Shown here piece by piece: positions 32,575-44,311 of a DNA stretch of 64,000 nt. Source of the stretch: Beta vulgaris subsp. vulgaris (Eukaryota; Streptophyta; Magnoliopsida; Caryophyllales; Amaranthaceae); assembly GCF_026745355.1 (NCBI RefSeq), contig NC_079210.1:21780483-21844482 (forward strand), given 5' to 3'. The translations under genes and the position numbers were made by a program. How positions within the stretch are numbered: position 1 is the stretch's first letter; each line of letters starts with the position of its first letter. The notes beneath the pieces were generated by a model. The model made no database searches. It was not told the origin of the DNA and saw only the letters and a list, made by a program, of their open reading frames with translations.

Positions 32575-34414
32575 ATGCCTCAGGAAAGTGAAACCAAAGA
32601 GGTTGAGGGAGTTATTGAGTGTACTTATCTTTCAAAACCCAAGGAAATTGGGAGCAAGCGACTGACAGAAAAAGAGTTGACTGGGGCTCCTTCAAAGAAA
32701 GAGCAATCTTGTGAGGTTGAGCATTCTGGTGAAAATTTTTTAGAGGAAGAAACAATGTCGGCGGTGAGTGAGGCTTTTTCTTCGTTTGTGTTTTTAATTG
32801 AAAATTTGCATGTTTAATTTGTGGTTTTTCCTGTTTGTTTTAATTGATTGCTAAACTATCTTAGAATTACAAACATGCATTACATTTGGATTTTGGTTTT
32901 TCCTGTTTGTTTTGATTGATTGCTAAACTATCTTAGAATTACAAACATGCATTACATTTGGAAATTATATATGTTGTGATTTGCAATCGTAATTGGCTGG
33001 GATTGTTTTTTTTTTTTTTTTCTAGGAGTACATAGTTTGATATGGAAATTTGTTGAAATTTGGAACTTTTCTAAACTAATCCATTTTACGGAGTAGCTGA
33101 TAATAATTCCAGAAACTTTTTTAAGTACCTGCATAAAATAACCATTAGCAATTAAGCTATGAAAATTGAAGAAGCAAGAAATCTCATTCAAAAAAATGAA
33201 AGAAACAAGAAAAAAAAATTAAAATCAGAACATCAATTTAGGGAAAAATCCAATGCTGTTTTTGTTTAAAATTTTAAAAATTGGAAGAAAATAAATTTTA
33301 CAAATAGATGAGCGTAGAAGAGATAACAAATCTAAAAAAAATCTGGCTTTGTTCAAAGAGGAGAAGATAGAGTTGAATAAAGAATATTACTAGGATAATT
33401 TTTACTCTACTATGGGCTAGGGGAAAATGCACCCATTTGTACTATCAGCTTGAGCATCCACAATGGAACTTGTAGCTTGCTTTGCCAACTAACCTTCCAA
33501 GCTACAACCTTTACAAACTACAACATTCCCACAATGGAAAGCTACAAGTAGTGTGAGGTCAAATTAATTAAAACTAGATAAATAAAAGGAAAAGAGCAAA
33601 GACCATACTACAAGTATCAAATAATTTAACAACAAATGCATTGAGAATTATGAAACCATGTAGCTTGCCAAAGCTATAAGGTTATTACAAGCAAGTCCAA
33701 GTTGTTGCTACACAATAGCAAGCAAGTTGCTCTACTATTCATTTTATTTGCAAGCTAGCTAGTCCTTTTATTGAACTATTGTTGATGCTTGCATTATGAA
33801 TGGCTACATATAACACTAATGCCCCCTTCTCCTATTGCAGCGAGAATATAACACTAATGCTAATATACATTATGAATGGCTACATAGTTTGATTTGCAAT
33901 ACATAAAATCCTAATTGTACAATTAATCTTTGGCTTGAGTAACACTAGTTCGGCATAATTTGAAGCGTATGTGCTCCTGAATCTATTTCAGATCTTGTTG
34001 CTGCAGATTAATATTAGCACCCTTCTCCCTTCAAAATTTTGTAATTGTTGCTGATTAATATTACCACCCTTCTCCCTTCGAAATTTTATTTTAGTCTTTT
34101 GCTAAATTTTATCTATCAAGGAGCATATCATCAAAATGAAAGTTGAAAAAAAGGAGGATGAAGAGCAGAAATGGTAATTAATAACCTCGGTTATGACTCT
34201 GTCTGTAATAGGGTGATTCCTGACTGATGAGAAAATCCCAAGTGGAATAGCTAGTTGTGACCCAATTGATAAATTTTTTCTTCCTCAACTCTTTAATATC
34301 TTCCCTTACTTCTACTTCTAATTCGGTTTCTTCAACATCATTTTGGTCAGTGAATCCTTTCGAGTGTGTAGGTACTCATTGAATGACGGAGACTTGGATT
34401 GGGCAACCACCGAG
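32575..34414 (+). CDS. Candidate spliced gene of unknown function (three in-phase exons, 3' end not found)
   Basis: I do not recognise it. The ATG at 32575 opens 63 codons, rich in E and K (MPQESETKEVEG, KEIGSKRLTEKELTGAPSKK), to a GTGAGT donor at 32764. A second exon 34121-34173 (after CAAG; EHIIKMKVEKKEDEEQ) and a third 34351-34414 (after GGTCAG; ESFRVCRYSLNDGDLDWATTE, donor GTTAGG) join in phase. The product so far is about 101 residues, highly charged, probably soluble. Intron 1 contains a 72-bp tandem duplication and a MITE-like insert. Later exons were not found before the repeat at 34615. An equally open frame upstream of the ATG (from 32518) means the start could be further left. Confidence 0.45.
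32823..32960. repeat. 72-bp tandem duplication
   Basis: GGTTTTTCCTGTTTGTTTTA, followed by ATTGATTGCTAAACTATC and CATGCATTACATTTGGA, is present twice in a row, starting at 32823 and 32895. I see one substitution (TTTTAATTG against TTTTGATTG) before the ends. Confidence 0.9.
33450..33792. mobile_element. MITE-like insert with AGCATC(C/A)ACAAT ends
   Basis: The left end TGAGCATCCACAATGGAAC is mirrored by ATTGTTGATGCTTGCA at the right. Inside, short GTAGCTTG/CAAGCTAC inverted copies recur. It is ~340 bp, with no coding capacity. A target duplication was not resolved, so the exact ends and the superfamily are open. Confidence 0.5.
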
Positions 34415-34614
34415 GTTAGGTGCTTTATCTCATATAACCCTAAAATTACACGTCATCCATATTTCTACAAAATTATAAAAGTTATATACTTAAAAAGTAC
34501 AAATCTAGATGAATCAAACAAGATCCATCATGACTATATTTTACCTTATGTAGATAAACTTAAAAACAACCAAAACTACTCCATGAATAGTGGATGTGGT
34601 CAAGATTAGGGATG

Positions 34615-34812
34615 TTAGTTTGGGTTGGAACCCGTTGGGTTAACTGAACTGACCGTGACCTGAACTAAAATAAACTGAACTAAACGTAACCCGTAACCTG
34701 AAATTGACCTGAACTGAAAGTGAGCTAAACGGTCATTGGCCCGTGAATTAATGACCTGACATGAACTGAACATGAATTGAAAGTAACCTGAACTGAGAAT
34801 AACTTGTCTCAA
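34615..34812. repeat. Low-complexity ACCTGAACTGA-type repeat
   Basis: Degenerate repeats of CCTGAACTGA, AACCTGA and ACCCGT on the plus strand. The same kind of sequence forms a much longer tract at 57640-58590. The open minus-strand frame here is a composition effect. Confidence 0.75.
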
Positions 34813-35306
34813 ACCCGAAGATCTATTAGTTGATGGTTCATTGCCGAAAATTAGTCTTGATCCTCGAATACAATGTCACCTACTCAAGGTTAGTCCATAG
34901 GTTGGTAGAGCAAATTTCTATGTTTGGTGTGAATCTTCAATTTCTATTTTTAGTGTGAATCTTCAATTTCTATTTTTAGTCTTGATCCTCGAATAGAAAT
35001 TAGAAATTGATGGTTCATTACCGAAGATTTAATGGCAATGAACCATCAATTTCTATTTTCGAGGTGTGAATAGTAAAAATACTTTCCTTGTTGCACATTT
35101 CATCTTCTGGCGAATTTTAATCATTTTGATTGTAAAGTCTACAAAAAAAAAAATTTAAATCCATCATATTTCCACACTAATAAACATCAAAGGCACCCAA
35201 TTCCTAACGAACTCCTCTAGTTCATACAAAAAACAAACAAAGATAGAATCGTATCCTAACTAATCCTACTAAACTAATTAATCAAAAGCACAACAACATG
35301 ATCGAC
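34813..35306. other. 3' flank of the lectin gene
   Basis: Contains short direct and inverted copies of AATTTCTATTTT and TTGATCCTCGAATA between 34855 and 35050, then AT-rich DNA that probably includes the 3' UTR of the minus-strand lectin gene. No gene seen. Confidence 0.4.
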
Positions 35307-38293
35307 TTAATCAAATTTAACATAAACTCCAATAGATTCGAGCTTACCATCACGAAAACTACCATGAAATCCACCAAATTGATCTTTTGGTCCGAATTGA
35401 TATGAAAATTCATGTGTGGGAACCTTCACACTATAACCACCACCAAATCGCCCGTATTTCTTGTTACTAGTATGGATTGTTATCGATATCACTTGATTAT
35501 GTATTCCATGACCAGCACCACTTTCATAGGTCCCCGACAAACACGTGATGTACTCACCCAAGCCTAATGTCATCTGTATTTTATCGCCAAAATAAAACAA
35601 AATACATTAGTATATATGTGAGAAATCGTTAAACTAATTTAAACGATATGAAGGGAAGGAAAAAATAAAAAACCATTTTAAAGTTGCTCCCGGTACGTTC
35701 ACCGTACAAGTCCGATAACACTGATTTGCCATCCTCAACGTACTCAAATTGCAAAGATGTTATGTCGTTTTTTTCATAAGTGATGATAATTTTGCTGATC
35801 ATACTCCGACCTTTGTCATCCCACGGTTCAGTTAGGGAATCACCTTTCAGCAATGGCCCAACTTTCAGAAGGTTGGTTGCAACTACATACATTGTTACAT
35901 ATATTCACATCAATGATCAACCAAATAAAATTATAATAAAAGACAAAAATCAAACTGTAAATCTGATTATACAATATAATTCATTTGATGGTAGAACTAA
36001 TCTATTAAGCATGAAGTCAGACAACATGAATGCTTCAAGTAAAACAAAGCAAATGCAAGTAAAAATGAATGTAAAACTGTAAAAGTATTTCATTTTGATG
36101 TACTTAATCTTCTAAAAGACTAAATTACAAGTGCGGAAGCTAACAGAATTAAAGGATAGTACTTAGTTGATTTCCGATAAAGAATTTAATCACCACGAAT
36201 ATCAAACTAAGGGTTGGATAGGCTTTTATGTCAATTCCATAAAGAATTTAATCACCAAGAATAACATAAAAGGTTCGAATTGTTTGATTAGCATAAAGGC
36301 AAAGCCACCAACTAAACAAAACAAAACTGGATAGTACTAGTTTATTCAATGATAAAGGCTAAGCCACCACAAGGAATAAATCTAAGGGTTTTGAATGCGT
36401 AAAGGCTAAGCCACCAGCACTCAAGAGGATTTGGGTAAACACTCAAACTCACAAAATTATTATTCACCATCTAAATTCGAACTACATAGACTCTATTTAT
36501 ACTAGTTTAATTATGCTAATCCTAGTAGGAAAGAAATAACCTAATGCTATAGGAAAACATAATAAACTATAACCCTAATAGGCTTAGGACAAGTCCCTAA
36601 GTCCTAGACTCTCTAGACTCTTTGAATCATGTAAAATCCATCGTTTTAAGAACGTAGGCAAAACCATGATTCCTAATACAAGTAGAACTAGGAAAGCAAT
36701 AAAGATATGAGTTCTAACATAACTAGAACTCTACACACTTCTATTTGACATCATGCCTCAAGAGTATCCAAGAACAAGTATCCACATCATCTCATGCATC
36801 ATACTCCCCTTCTTGAAAAAATTCGTCCACGGATTTTGCCATTTTCGGAGATTTAATCCATTAATTTTCCTGTAAACTGCCCAGAACTTTGATGCAAGTA
36901 AAAGTCAAGAATACCAGGAAAACAACTCGAAATCACGTGAAATTTTTCCAGGCCTAGATCTATGTGTCTGCATACTCGACCAAAATTTCAGTCAAAAATT
37001 CAAAGCCAATTGTTCGCAGTTTTAAATCTCGCAACACTGTGCCAGATTAACCCGGTTTTTGACCAATTCGAAAGATCAGTCTCAAACATATATCAAATCA
37101 ACTTGAAACCTTGCGAAATTTTAGGATAGAAAACTAGACAAATAGTAGTCCAATTTAGGATCAATAATCACCCAAAAATTCGTTCGAAGGTGGGAGAACG
37201 AAGCTCTCAAATTTACCCCAAAAAACTGGCTGTTACGGGAGGTTTTTTTTCTTGGATGTTTTTGTGGATCTTGGATGATTTTCTTTCACCACTTGACAAC
37301 TAATAATGATGTACTTTGCTGAAACTTTGTGAAAAATCAAAAATCTTGGTAAAAAGATTTGATCTTTAAGACTTTCTTGAAGATCTAATACTCCCCCTTA
37401 GAGGAAAAAAATTTCGAGCAATAGTATGAACTGGATGAAAACTCGAAAGGCCTTCTTCAATGGATGTCACCAAAGCTCTGATACCATATGATGTATTTAA
37501 TCTTCTAAAAGACTAAATTACAAGTGCGGAAGCTAATAGAATTAAAGGATAGTACTTAGTTGATTTCCGATAAAGAATTTAATCACCACGAATATCAAAC
37601 TAAGGGTTGGATAGGCTTTTATGTCAATTCCATAAAGAATTTTGAAAGGTTCGAATTGTTTGATTAGCATAAAGGCAAAGCCACCAACTAAACAAAACAA
37701 AACTGGATAGTACTTAGTTTATTCAATGATAAAGGCTAAGCCACCACAAGGAATAAATCTAAGGGTTTTGAATGCGTAAAGGCTAAGCCACCAGCACTCA
37801 AGAGGATTTGGGTAAACACTCAAACTCACAAAATTATTATTCACCATCTAAATTCGAACTACATAGCTCTATTTATACTAGTTTAATTATGCTAATCCTA
37901 GTAGGAAGAAATAACCTAATGCTAGTAGGAAAACATAATAAACTATAACCCTAATAGGCTTAGGACAAGTCCCTAAGTCCTAGACTCTCTAGACTCTTTG
38001 AATCATGTAAAATCCAACGTTTTAAGAACGTAGGCAAAACCATGATTCCTAATACAAGTAGAACTAGGAAAGCAATAAAGATATGAGTTCTAACATAACT
38101 AGAACTCTACACACTTCTATTTGACATCATGCCTCAAGAGTATCCCAAAACAAGTATCCACATCATCTCATGCATCACATTTCCTATAATAATAATAGAA
38201 TTTCAAATGAAAAAACACACATGATTTGAAGTTGAAATTTGTTTGAATGATTATAGTAAGAAACTTACCACTAGATTTTTTAGTATCCTCCAT
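35307..38293 (-). CDS. Jacalin-related lectin, single domain, three exons
   Basis: Minus-strand exons: 38269-38293 (MEDTKKSS, donor G/GTAAGT), 35674-35882 (after TATGTAG, donor ATG/GTTTTT) and 35307-35573 (after ATACAG, TAA at 35307-35309). Phases agree, giving 166 residues with one jacalin fold. Family features are KVGPLL near the start, WDDKG, IIITYE, QFEYVEDGKSVLSDLYG, GEYITCLSGTYES, KKYGRFGGGYS and the C-terminal GKLESIGVYVKFD. The tip of the carbohydrate-binding loop, usually G-x-x-x-D, reads with E in the D place (LESIG), which could change sugar preference. With no signal peptide, it should be cytosolic or nuclear, as for mannose-type jacalin-related lectins, many of which respond to stress. 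Intron 1 contains an LTR element (36096-38177). The open frame is undisturbed, so the gene may still be expressed. Confidence 0.88.
36096..38177 (-). mobile_element. Non-autonomous LTR element in lectin intron 1 (TSD CATTT)
   Basis: LTRs at 36096-36801 and 37489-38177 start TGATGTA and end GCATCA. The flanks are CATTT at 36091-36095 and 38178-38182. A minus-strand primer-binding site (plus strand CTCTGATACCA at 37476-37486) abuts the right LTR, and a minus-strand purine tract lies next to the left one, so the element reads on the minus strand. The interior of only ~690 bp has no gag-pol; it is a short, LARD/TRIM-like element. LTRs differ by several small indels (for example a ~30-bp gap near 37640), so it is older than the element at 26794. 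The right arm of the inverted duplication (about 44396-44410) keeps the uninterrupted site GTATTTCATTTCCTATAA on its complement. Confidence 0.95.
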
Positions 38294-38486
38294 ATTTGGG
38301 AATTGGGATGGTTTGAAGTACTCGTAGTAGAAATACGAATGAATTGAAGTAGTGTAATCAACGAAATCAAGAATAGCATGAAATTCGATGATAAGGACGG
38401 ACACAACTCATCGTACGACGTTGTTCATTAGTCCCCTGGGAAGATTCGAGCGTGCCCGAAATTTAAAATAAATACTTCATCACTGT

Positions 38487-40380
38487 TCATATATAATCCA
38501 CTAGAGGAACACTAAGTGTATTGCTAACACCCATGGGCATAAAAGCAGGGGGAACATCAACATCATGATATAAATTACTTTGTGGAATAACTTCAGTTGG
38601 CATTTCAACACTTCTAGTGGCTACATCAAAGTTGGCTAAAATTCCTGAGTGCAAATCAAAAAGATTACAACCCCTACCACCCCAACCCCTACTACTAAAC
38701 TTAAATAGTGAGTTTTATCTCATATAACCCTAAAATTATAAAATGATAAATTTTATCCTCTATAACCCTAAAATTATAAAACAATTAAATTTTATCCCAT
38801 ATAACCCTAAAATTATCCCATATAACCCTAAAATTAAACCTAAACTTTCCCTTTTTTCACACGATTCACCCTCCCTTTAATTTATTTTATTTAGTTACAA
38901 AAATCGTCCCTAATATATTTTTATGTTTAGGGAAAACAATTAGGATATTATAAACCTGTAAAAACTAGAGAATTAAATTAGACTATATTTTTTTTTTAAG
39001 TATTTAAAAGTAGTGTCTAAAAACATTAAAAGTAGGGTCTAAAAATATTTGTAGTAGTGGTGACCGTAGGAGTATTCAAGTTCGCGTAAGATCGTAGTCA
39101 TGAGCTACGGTAATAAACGGGTCATATACTTGACTTGAACCTTACCCAATAATAAACCTTGACTTGAACCCGGCCCATTTAACTAAATGGATCAAGAACC
39201 TTGACTTGAACCTTTTATCCATTAACAAATACAGGTCTAACAACAGTTACAATACTAATGCAACATAATCAATCAATAAGCCGATGGAGAAAATTAAAAA
39301 GGCCGAGTGCAATCAGCCGATGGAGAAAATTGAAAAGGCTGAGTGCAAAGTTCAGAACCATTAACAAACACATGTTTAACAACAGTTACAATACTAATGC
39401 AACATAATCAATCAATAAGCCGATGGAGAAAATTGAAAAGGCTAAGTGCAATCAGCTGATGGAGAAAATTGAAAAGGCTGAGTGCAATCAGCCGATGCTG
39501 AAAATGGAAACGGCTGAGTGGTAAGGAGAGCAGAGGCACCTGCACAAAATAAATATATAAAACTCACAAAATACTACATTAAAAAAAGTTCCTGAAAAAT
39601 AGTTTCTCAATAATCAAATTTAAAAACTAATCTAAAAACTTTCTTAGATTAGACTGAGTGGTCTGATTGAGGTCTTGCTGCTCACTGGAGAGTGGTCTAG
39701 TACCTGCACAAAATAAATAAATAAACCAAAATAAATATATAAAATTTACAAAATACTTCATAAAAAAAAGTTCCTCAAAAATAGTTTCTCAATAATCAAA
39801 TTTAAAAACTAATCTAAAAACTTTCTTTGATTAGGCTGAGTGGTCTGATTGAGGTCTTGCTCCTCACTGGAGAGTGGTCTACTACCTGCACAAAATAAAT
39901 AAATAAACCAAAAACAGTTTTACCAGTTAGTGACTATCCCATGCAACTGAAAGATGAAAACCCATCATCATACAAATTAGCTAAGATAACACAATATTGC
40001 TTACAATCGCCCACCAAAAGTTTGAGCTGCTCCATTTGTGAGGAGGGAGGTAGTTTCAGAAAAACATCCACCATCTCTGCATGGAACATACTGCATATTA
40101 CACCCATGAGTTCAATACGGAGGCGATGCTCATTGATCAAGTAAGCGAGAGCATCAGTTAATTTCGACTTCCACAGGGGTGTATTCTGTCTTGGACGCCT
40201 GGGCCTTCTTTTTTTTATCCAGGAGCAGCCGCTGCTGGTGGATGTGGTTCCATAAAGAAGTTCCCTCACATCATCCATCATAGGCCTCATGACACACGAC
40301 CCTTTTGGGAAACTAGGGGGCCTTCTGAAAATATTGAGAACCTTCGACTCGTGTGGATTTGGATTTCGTTTTGATTTGTC
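38487..40380 (-). pseudogene. Unrecognised gene, left-arm copy (minus strand)
   Basis: I do not recognise the protein. After a GGTAG acceptor, the main exon starts at 40380 and is open for about 148 codons: KRNPNPHESKV, a basic SWIKKRRPRRPRQNTPLWKSK, then LTDALAYLINEHRLRIELMG and LPPSSQMEQLKLLVGDCKQY. It ends at a TAG near 39934, where the other copy has CAG. Downstream are small exons that each start after TTTATTTATTTTGTGCAG (two ~170-bp tandem units at about 39660-39900, and one with QPFQFSPSADCT repeats at about 39400-39530). The last exon, 38487-38644, is open and ends PMGVSNTLSVPLVDYI. The helical middle part with two hydrophobic-heptad stretches suggests a protein-binding domain. It may be functional if it simply ends at the TAG; otherwise it is a nonsense allele. 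Confidence 0.5.
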
Positions 40381-40784
40381 CTACCAAGAACAAAAAAATT
40401 GAGTACCAAGAACATATACTAGTGTGTTTAAGATTTGGATACAACAAATAATAAAAAGTATTATTTTACGATATTCACATCTGAGCGAATCTAATTTTTA
40501 AATTTATATATTGAGACGAATCTAACAAGACCCCTCATGAATATGTTTTTTTGTATACATTAGTAAGAATATTTGGTCAAAGTTTTTAAAATTTGACTCA
40601 ATATATAAATTTTAAAAAATATATAAATTTTCAAAAAATATAAACACAGGGGTCTTGTTAGATTCGTCTCAATATATAAATTTTTAAAAATAGATTCGCT
40701 CAGACGTTAATATCGTAAAATGGTACTTTTTGTTATTTGTTGTACCCAAATCTTGAACACACTAGTATATTTTGTTCTGGGTAG

Positions 40785-42544
40785 GACAAATCAAAACAAA
40801 ATTCAACTCCACACGAGTCGAAGGTTCTCAATATTTTCATAATGCCCCCCAGTTTCCCAAAAGGGTCGTGTGTCATGAGGCCTATGATGGTTGATATGAA
40901 GGAACTTCTTTATGGAACCACATTCACCAGCAGCGGCTGCTCCTGGATAAAAAAAAGAAGGCCCTGGCGTCCATGACAGAATACACCCTTGTGGAAGTCG
41001 AAATTAACTGATGCTCTCGCTTACTTGATCAATGAGCATCGCCTCCGTATTGAACTCATGGGTTTAATATGCAGTATGTTCCATGCAGAGATGGTGGAGG
41101 TTTTTATGAAACTACCTCCCTCCTCACAAATGGAGCAGCTCAAACTTTTGGTGGGCGATTGTAAGCAATATTGTGTTATCTTAGCTAATGTGTATGATGA
41201 TGGGTTTTCATCTTTCAGTTGCATGAGGCAGTCACTAACTGGTATAACTGTTTTTGGTTTATTTATTTATTTTGTGCAGGTAGTAGACCACTCTCTAGTG
41301 ATCAGACCACTCAGCCTAATCAAAGAAAGTTTTTAGATTAGTTTTCAAATTTGATTATTGAGAAACTATTTTTCAGGAACTTTTTTTAAATTAGTTTTTT
41401 TGTAAATTTTATATATTTATTTTGGTTTATTTATTTATTTTGTTCAAGTACAAGACCACTCTCCAGTGAGGAGCAAGACCTCAACCAGACCACTCAGCCT
41501 AATCAAAGAAAGTTTTTAGTTGAGTTTTTAAATTTGATTATTGAGAAACTATTTTTCAGGAACTTTTTTTAATGTAGTATTTTGCAAGTTTTATTTATTT
41601 ATTTTGTGCAAGTGCCTCTGCTCTCCTTACCACTCAGCTGTTTCCATTTTCGCCATCGGCTGATTGCACTCAGCCTTTTCAATTTTCTCCATCAGCTGAT
41701 TGCACTCAGCCTTTTCAATTTTCTCCATCGGCTTATTGATTGAATATGTTGCATTAGTATTGTAACTGTTGTTAGACCTGTGTTTGTTAATGGTTCTGAA
41801 CTTTTGATTTAGTGTCAAAAATAAAATGTTCAAGTCAAGGTTCTTGATCCATTTAGTTAAATGGGTCGGGTTCAAGTCAAGGTTTATTGTTGGGTAAGGT
41901 TCAAGTCAAGTACATGACCCGTTTATTACCGTAGCTCATGACTACGATTTTACGCGAACTTGAATACTCCTACGGTCACCACTACTACAAATATTTTTAG
42001 ACCCTACTTTTAATGTTTTTAGACACTACCTTTTAATACTTAAAAAAAATATAGTCTAATTTAATTCTCTAGTTTTTACAGGTTTATAATATCCTAATTG
42101 TTTTTCCTAAACATAAAAATATATTAGGGACGATTTTTGTAACTAAATAAAATAAATTAAATAGAGGGTGAATCGTGTGAAAAAAAAGGGAAAGTTTAGG
42201 TTTAATTTTTGGGTTATATGGGATAATTTTAGGGTTATATGGGATACAATTTAATTGTTTTATAATTTTAAGGTCATAGAGGATAAAATTTTATCATTTT
42301 ATAATTTTAGGGTTATATGAGATAAAGCTCACTATTTAATTTTAGTAGTAGGGGTAGGGGTTGTAATCTTTTTGATTTGCACTCAGGATTTTTAGCCAAC
42401 TCTGATGTAGCCACTACAAGTGTTGAAATGCCAACTGAAGTTATTCCACATAGTAATTTATATCATGATGTTAATGTTCCTCCTGATTTTATGCCCATGG
42501 GTGTTAGCAATACACTTAGTGTTCCTCTAGTGGATTATATATGA
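40785..42544 (+). pseudogene. Unrecognised gene, right-arm copy (plus strand)
   Basis: Inverted duplicate of the gene at 38487-40380, head to head with it across a ~400-bp shared upstream region. The main exon from 40785 has a TGA at about 40976-40978 in place of the AGA codon of the other copy. After that the frame is open again (LTDALAYLINEHRLRIELMG, LPPSSQMEQLKLLVGDCKQY) and runs past the position of the left copy's TAG to a donor G/GTATAA near 41242. Small exons follow at about 41281 (SRPLSSDQTTQPNQRKFLD) and 41612-41735 (two or three QPFQFSPSADCT repeats). The last exon, 42387-42544, has exactly the same length (158 bp) as in the other copy and ends with the same 16 residues. Confidence 0.55.
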
Positions 42545-42706
42545 ACAGTGATGAAATATTTATTTTAAATTTCGGGCACGCTCGAAGCCCCCAGGGGAGT
42601 AATGAACAACGTCGTACGATGAGTTGTGTCTGTCCTTGTCATCGAATTTCATGCTATTCTTGATTTCGTTGATTACACTACTTCAATTCATTCCTATTTC
42701 TACTAC

Positions 42707-43963
42707 TACTAGTAGAATAAATGTTATTTGCTACGGTGATATTGGTGCGATTTTACCTATACGCAGCAATATAATCCGCAAAAAGAAAAAAAAAATTGAA
42801 ATTGACAATATTGATGCGGTTCCCGTCCAAAATCGCAGCAATATTGTGTAACGGATACTTTTTAAAATAATGTGGGGCCTTGAACAGCAAATATTGCTAC
42901 GGTTTTCACGTAGGACCGCAACAATATATTAAAAAAATATTATTTTAATATATTGATGCGGTCCTACGTGGAAACCGCAGCAATATTAGCTGACAAAAAA
43001 TTAGGGTTTTATAATACATACGAGAGGTCGTTTCCTCACGCTCTCTATCGCTCCTTAGTCCTTCCTCTTTGGATCTCATTTCTCTCTCTTCACCCATCAG
43101 CCTTCCTCTCCTCTCTCCTCTCTCCTCTCTCCTTTCTCATCTCTCATCTGCTCTCACAGTCGTTCTTCTTCCGGTCTTCTCACAATCGCTCGACCGTCGT
43201 TAACCCGCCTTCGTGGTCGCTGTCGACCATCAGCCTTCGTTCGTTCTATCGGTCGTCGTCGACCGTTCGTTCGTCGCTCGCCAGAAAACAACAAGAATCC
43301 TTCGTGGGTTCGTTCGTTGTCGGCGCTGCCCTATGCTTTCTTTCTCTCTCTTTTCTCTCTTTCGTCTTGGCACTACTGAACTCGTGGTGGTGGTGTTTCT
43401 CGTGCCGCTTTCATCGTCGGCGCTTGGTTTTCGTCTCTGGTGCCTCGAAGTGGTATGTTCTTTGTTGATGATGATTACGAGTGTGAGAAATCTTGATTAG
43501 GTTTTTAATTTTTGCGTTGATTGTGTTTTTTGCTTTTGTGTGTTGTTGATTACAATTTGTTGTATTTTATTTTCAGATCTAGTTGCGTTGAGTAAGATTT
43601 GTCGAGTGCTGAGGAGGTTTTAGTTGTGTTATTAACATTCTTGTTCTTCGTCGGTTCACCAAGCGAAGACTCGCTCGTCGGCCGCGCTGAATTCGTTCAA
43701 TCTCCAGATTTTGTTTTTTTTTTCTGCATTTTTATTTTTTAAGATTCAATATGATGTTATTGGATTTTGTGCATCATTTATATTTTAGAATTTTGTGTAT
43801 CTTTTCTGTTTTTGGATATTTTTTCTTTTGAATCTCTTTTCTTTTGTATCTTTTCTTATGATGTTAGTTTCGAAACTGGTATCTCAATTATTTGACAAAT
43901 TTGAATTTCTTGTGTTTTATTTTTTTTTTCAGTATTTTTAATTTTCAAATTTGATGACAAAAT

Positions 43964-44003
<40 letters not shown>

Positions 44004-44253
44004 CCTATACAAGTACATATTAATGTGGTTTTCACTAAAAAACCGCAGCAATATGTCTAGTTTTTTATTATTAACTACAAAATATTGTTGCGGTTTTCTC
44101 GAGAAACCGCAACAATATGTTCAAATATTGCTGCGATTTAAAACCGCAGCAATATTATTAATACCTATTGTTGCGCCCTTAATTGCTGCGCGGCCAAAAC
44201 CGCAGCAATAGGGCACTTTTTAACCGCAGCAAGTAGCATTTATTCTACTAGTG
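42707..44253 (+). mobile_element. Non-autonomous CACTA element C (TSD TAC/TGC)
   Basis: Starts TACTAGTAGAATAAATG (first C changed to T) and ends CATTTATTCTACTAGTG. Flanks are TAC (42704-42706) and TGC (44254-44256). The left arm of the inverted duplication has the site without the element, with a single TAC. Subterminal repeats are built on TTGCTGCGGTTTT/AAACCGCAGCAATAT at 42730-42985 and 44030-44230. The core has a CT-rich leader-like stretch with in-frame ATGs (about 43020-43330), a GT-rich intron-like part and a long A-run (43967-43999), but no transposase. Open frames in the core at 42953-43500 have no recognisable domain. Confidence 0.95.
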
Positions 44254-44286
44254 TGCGAGTACTTCAAACCATCCTAATTCCTAAAT

Positions 44287-44311
44287 ATGGAGGATACTAA
44301 AAAATCTAATT
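44287..44311 (+). pseudogene. Orphan first exon of the lectin gene (right-arm copy)
   Basis: ATG plus seven codons (MEDTKKSN) and a GTAAGT donor, the inverted duplicate of lectin exon 1 at 38269-38293, with the same 25-bp length and phase. The intron continues only to 44487, where the duplication ends at a gypsy remnant, so exons 2 and 3 are missing here. Confidence 0.9.

Noticed and set aside
42953..43500. Open frames of 171 and 95 codons in CACTA element C
   Set aside because: They lie in a CT-rich, leader-like core with two overlapping frames open at once and no recognisable domain. A captured 5' region explains them better than a coding sequence.
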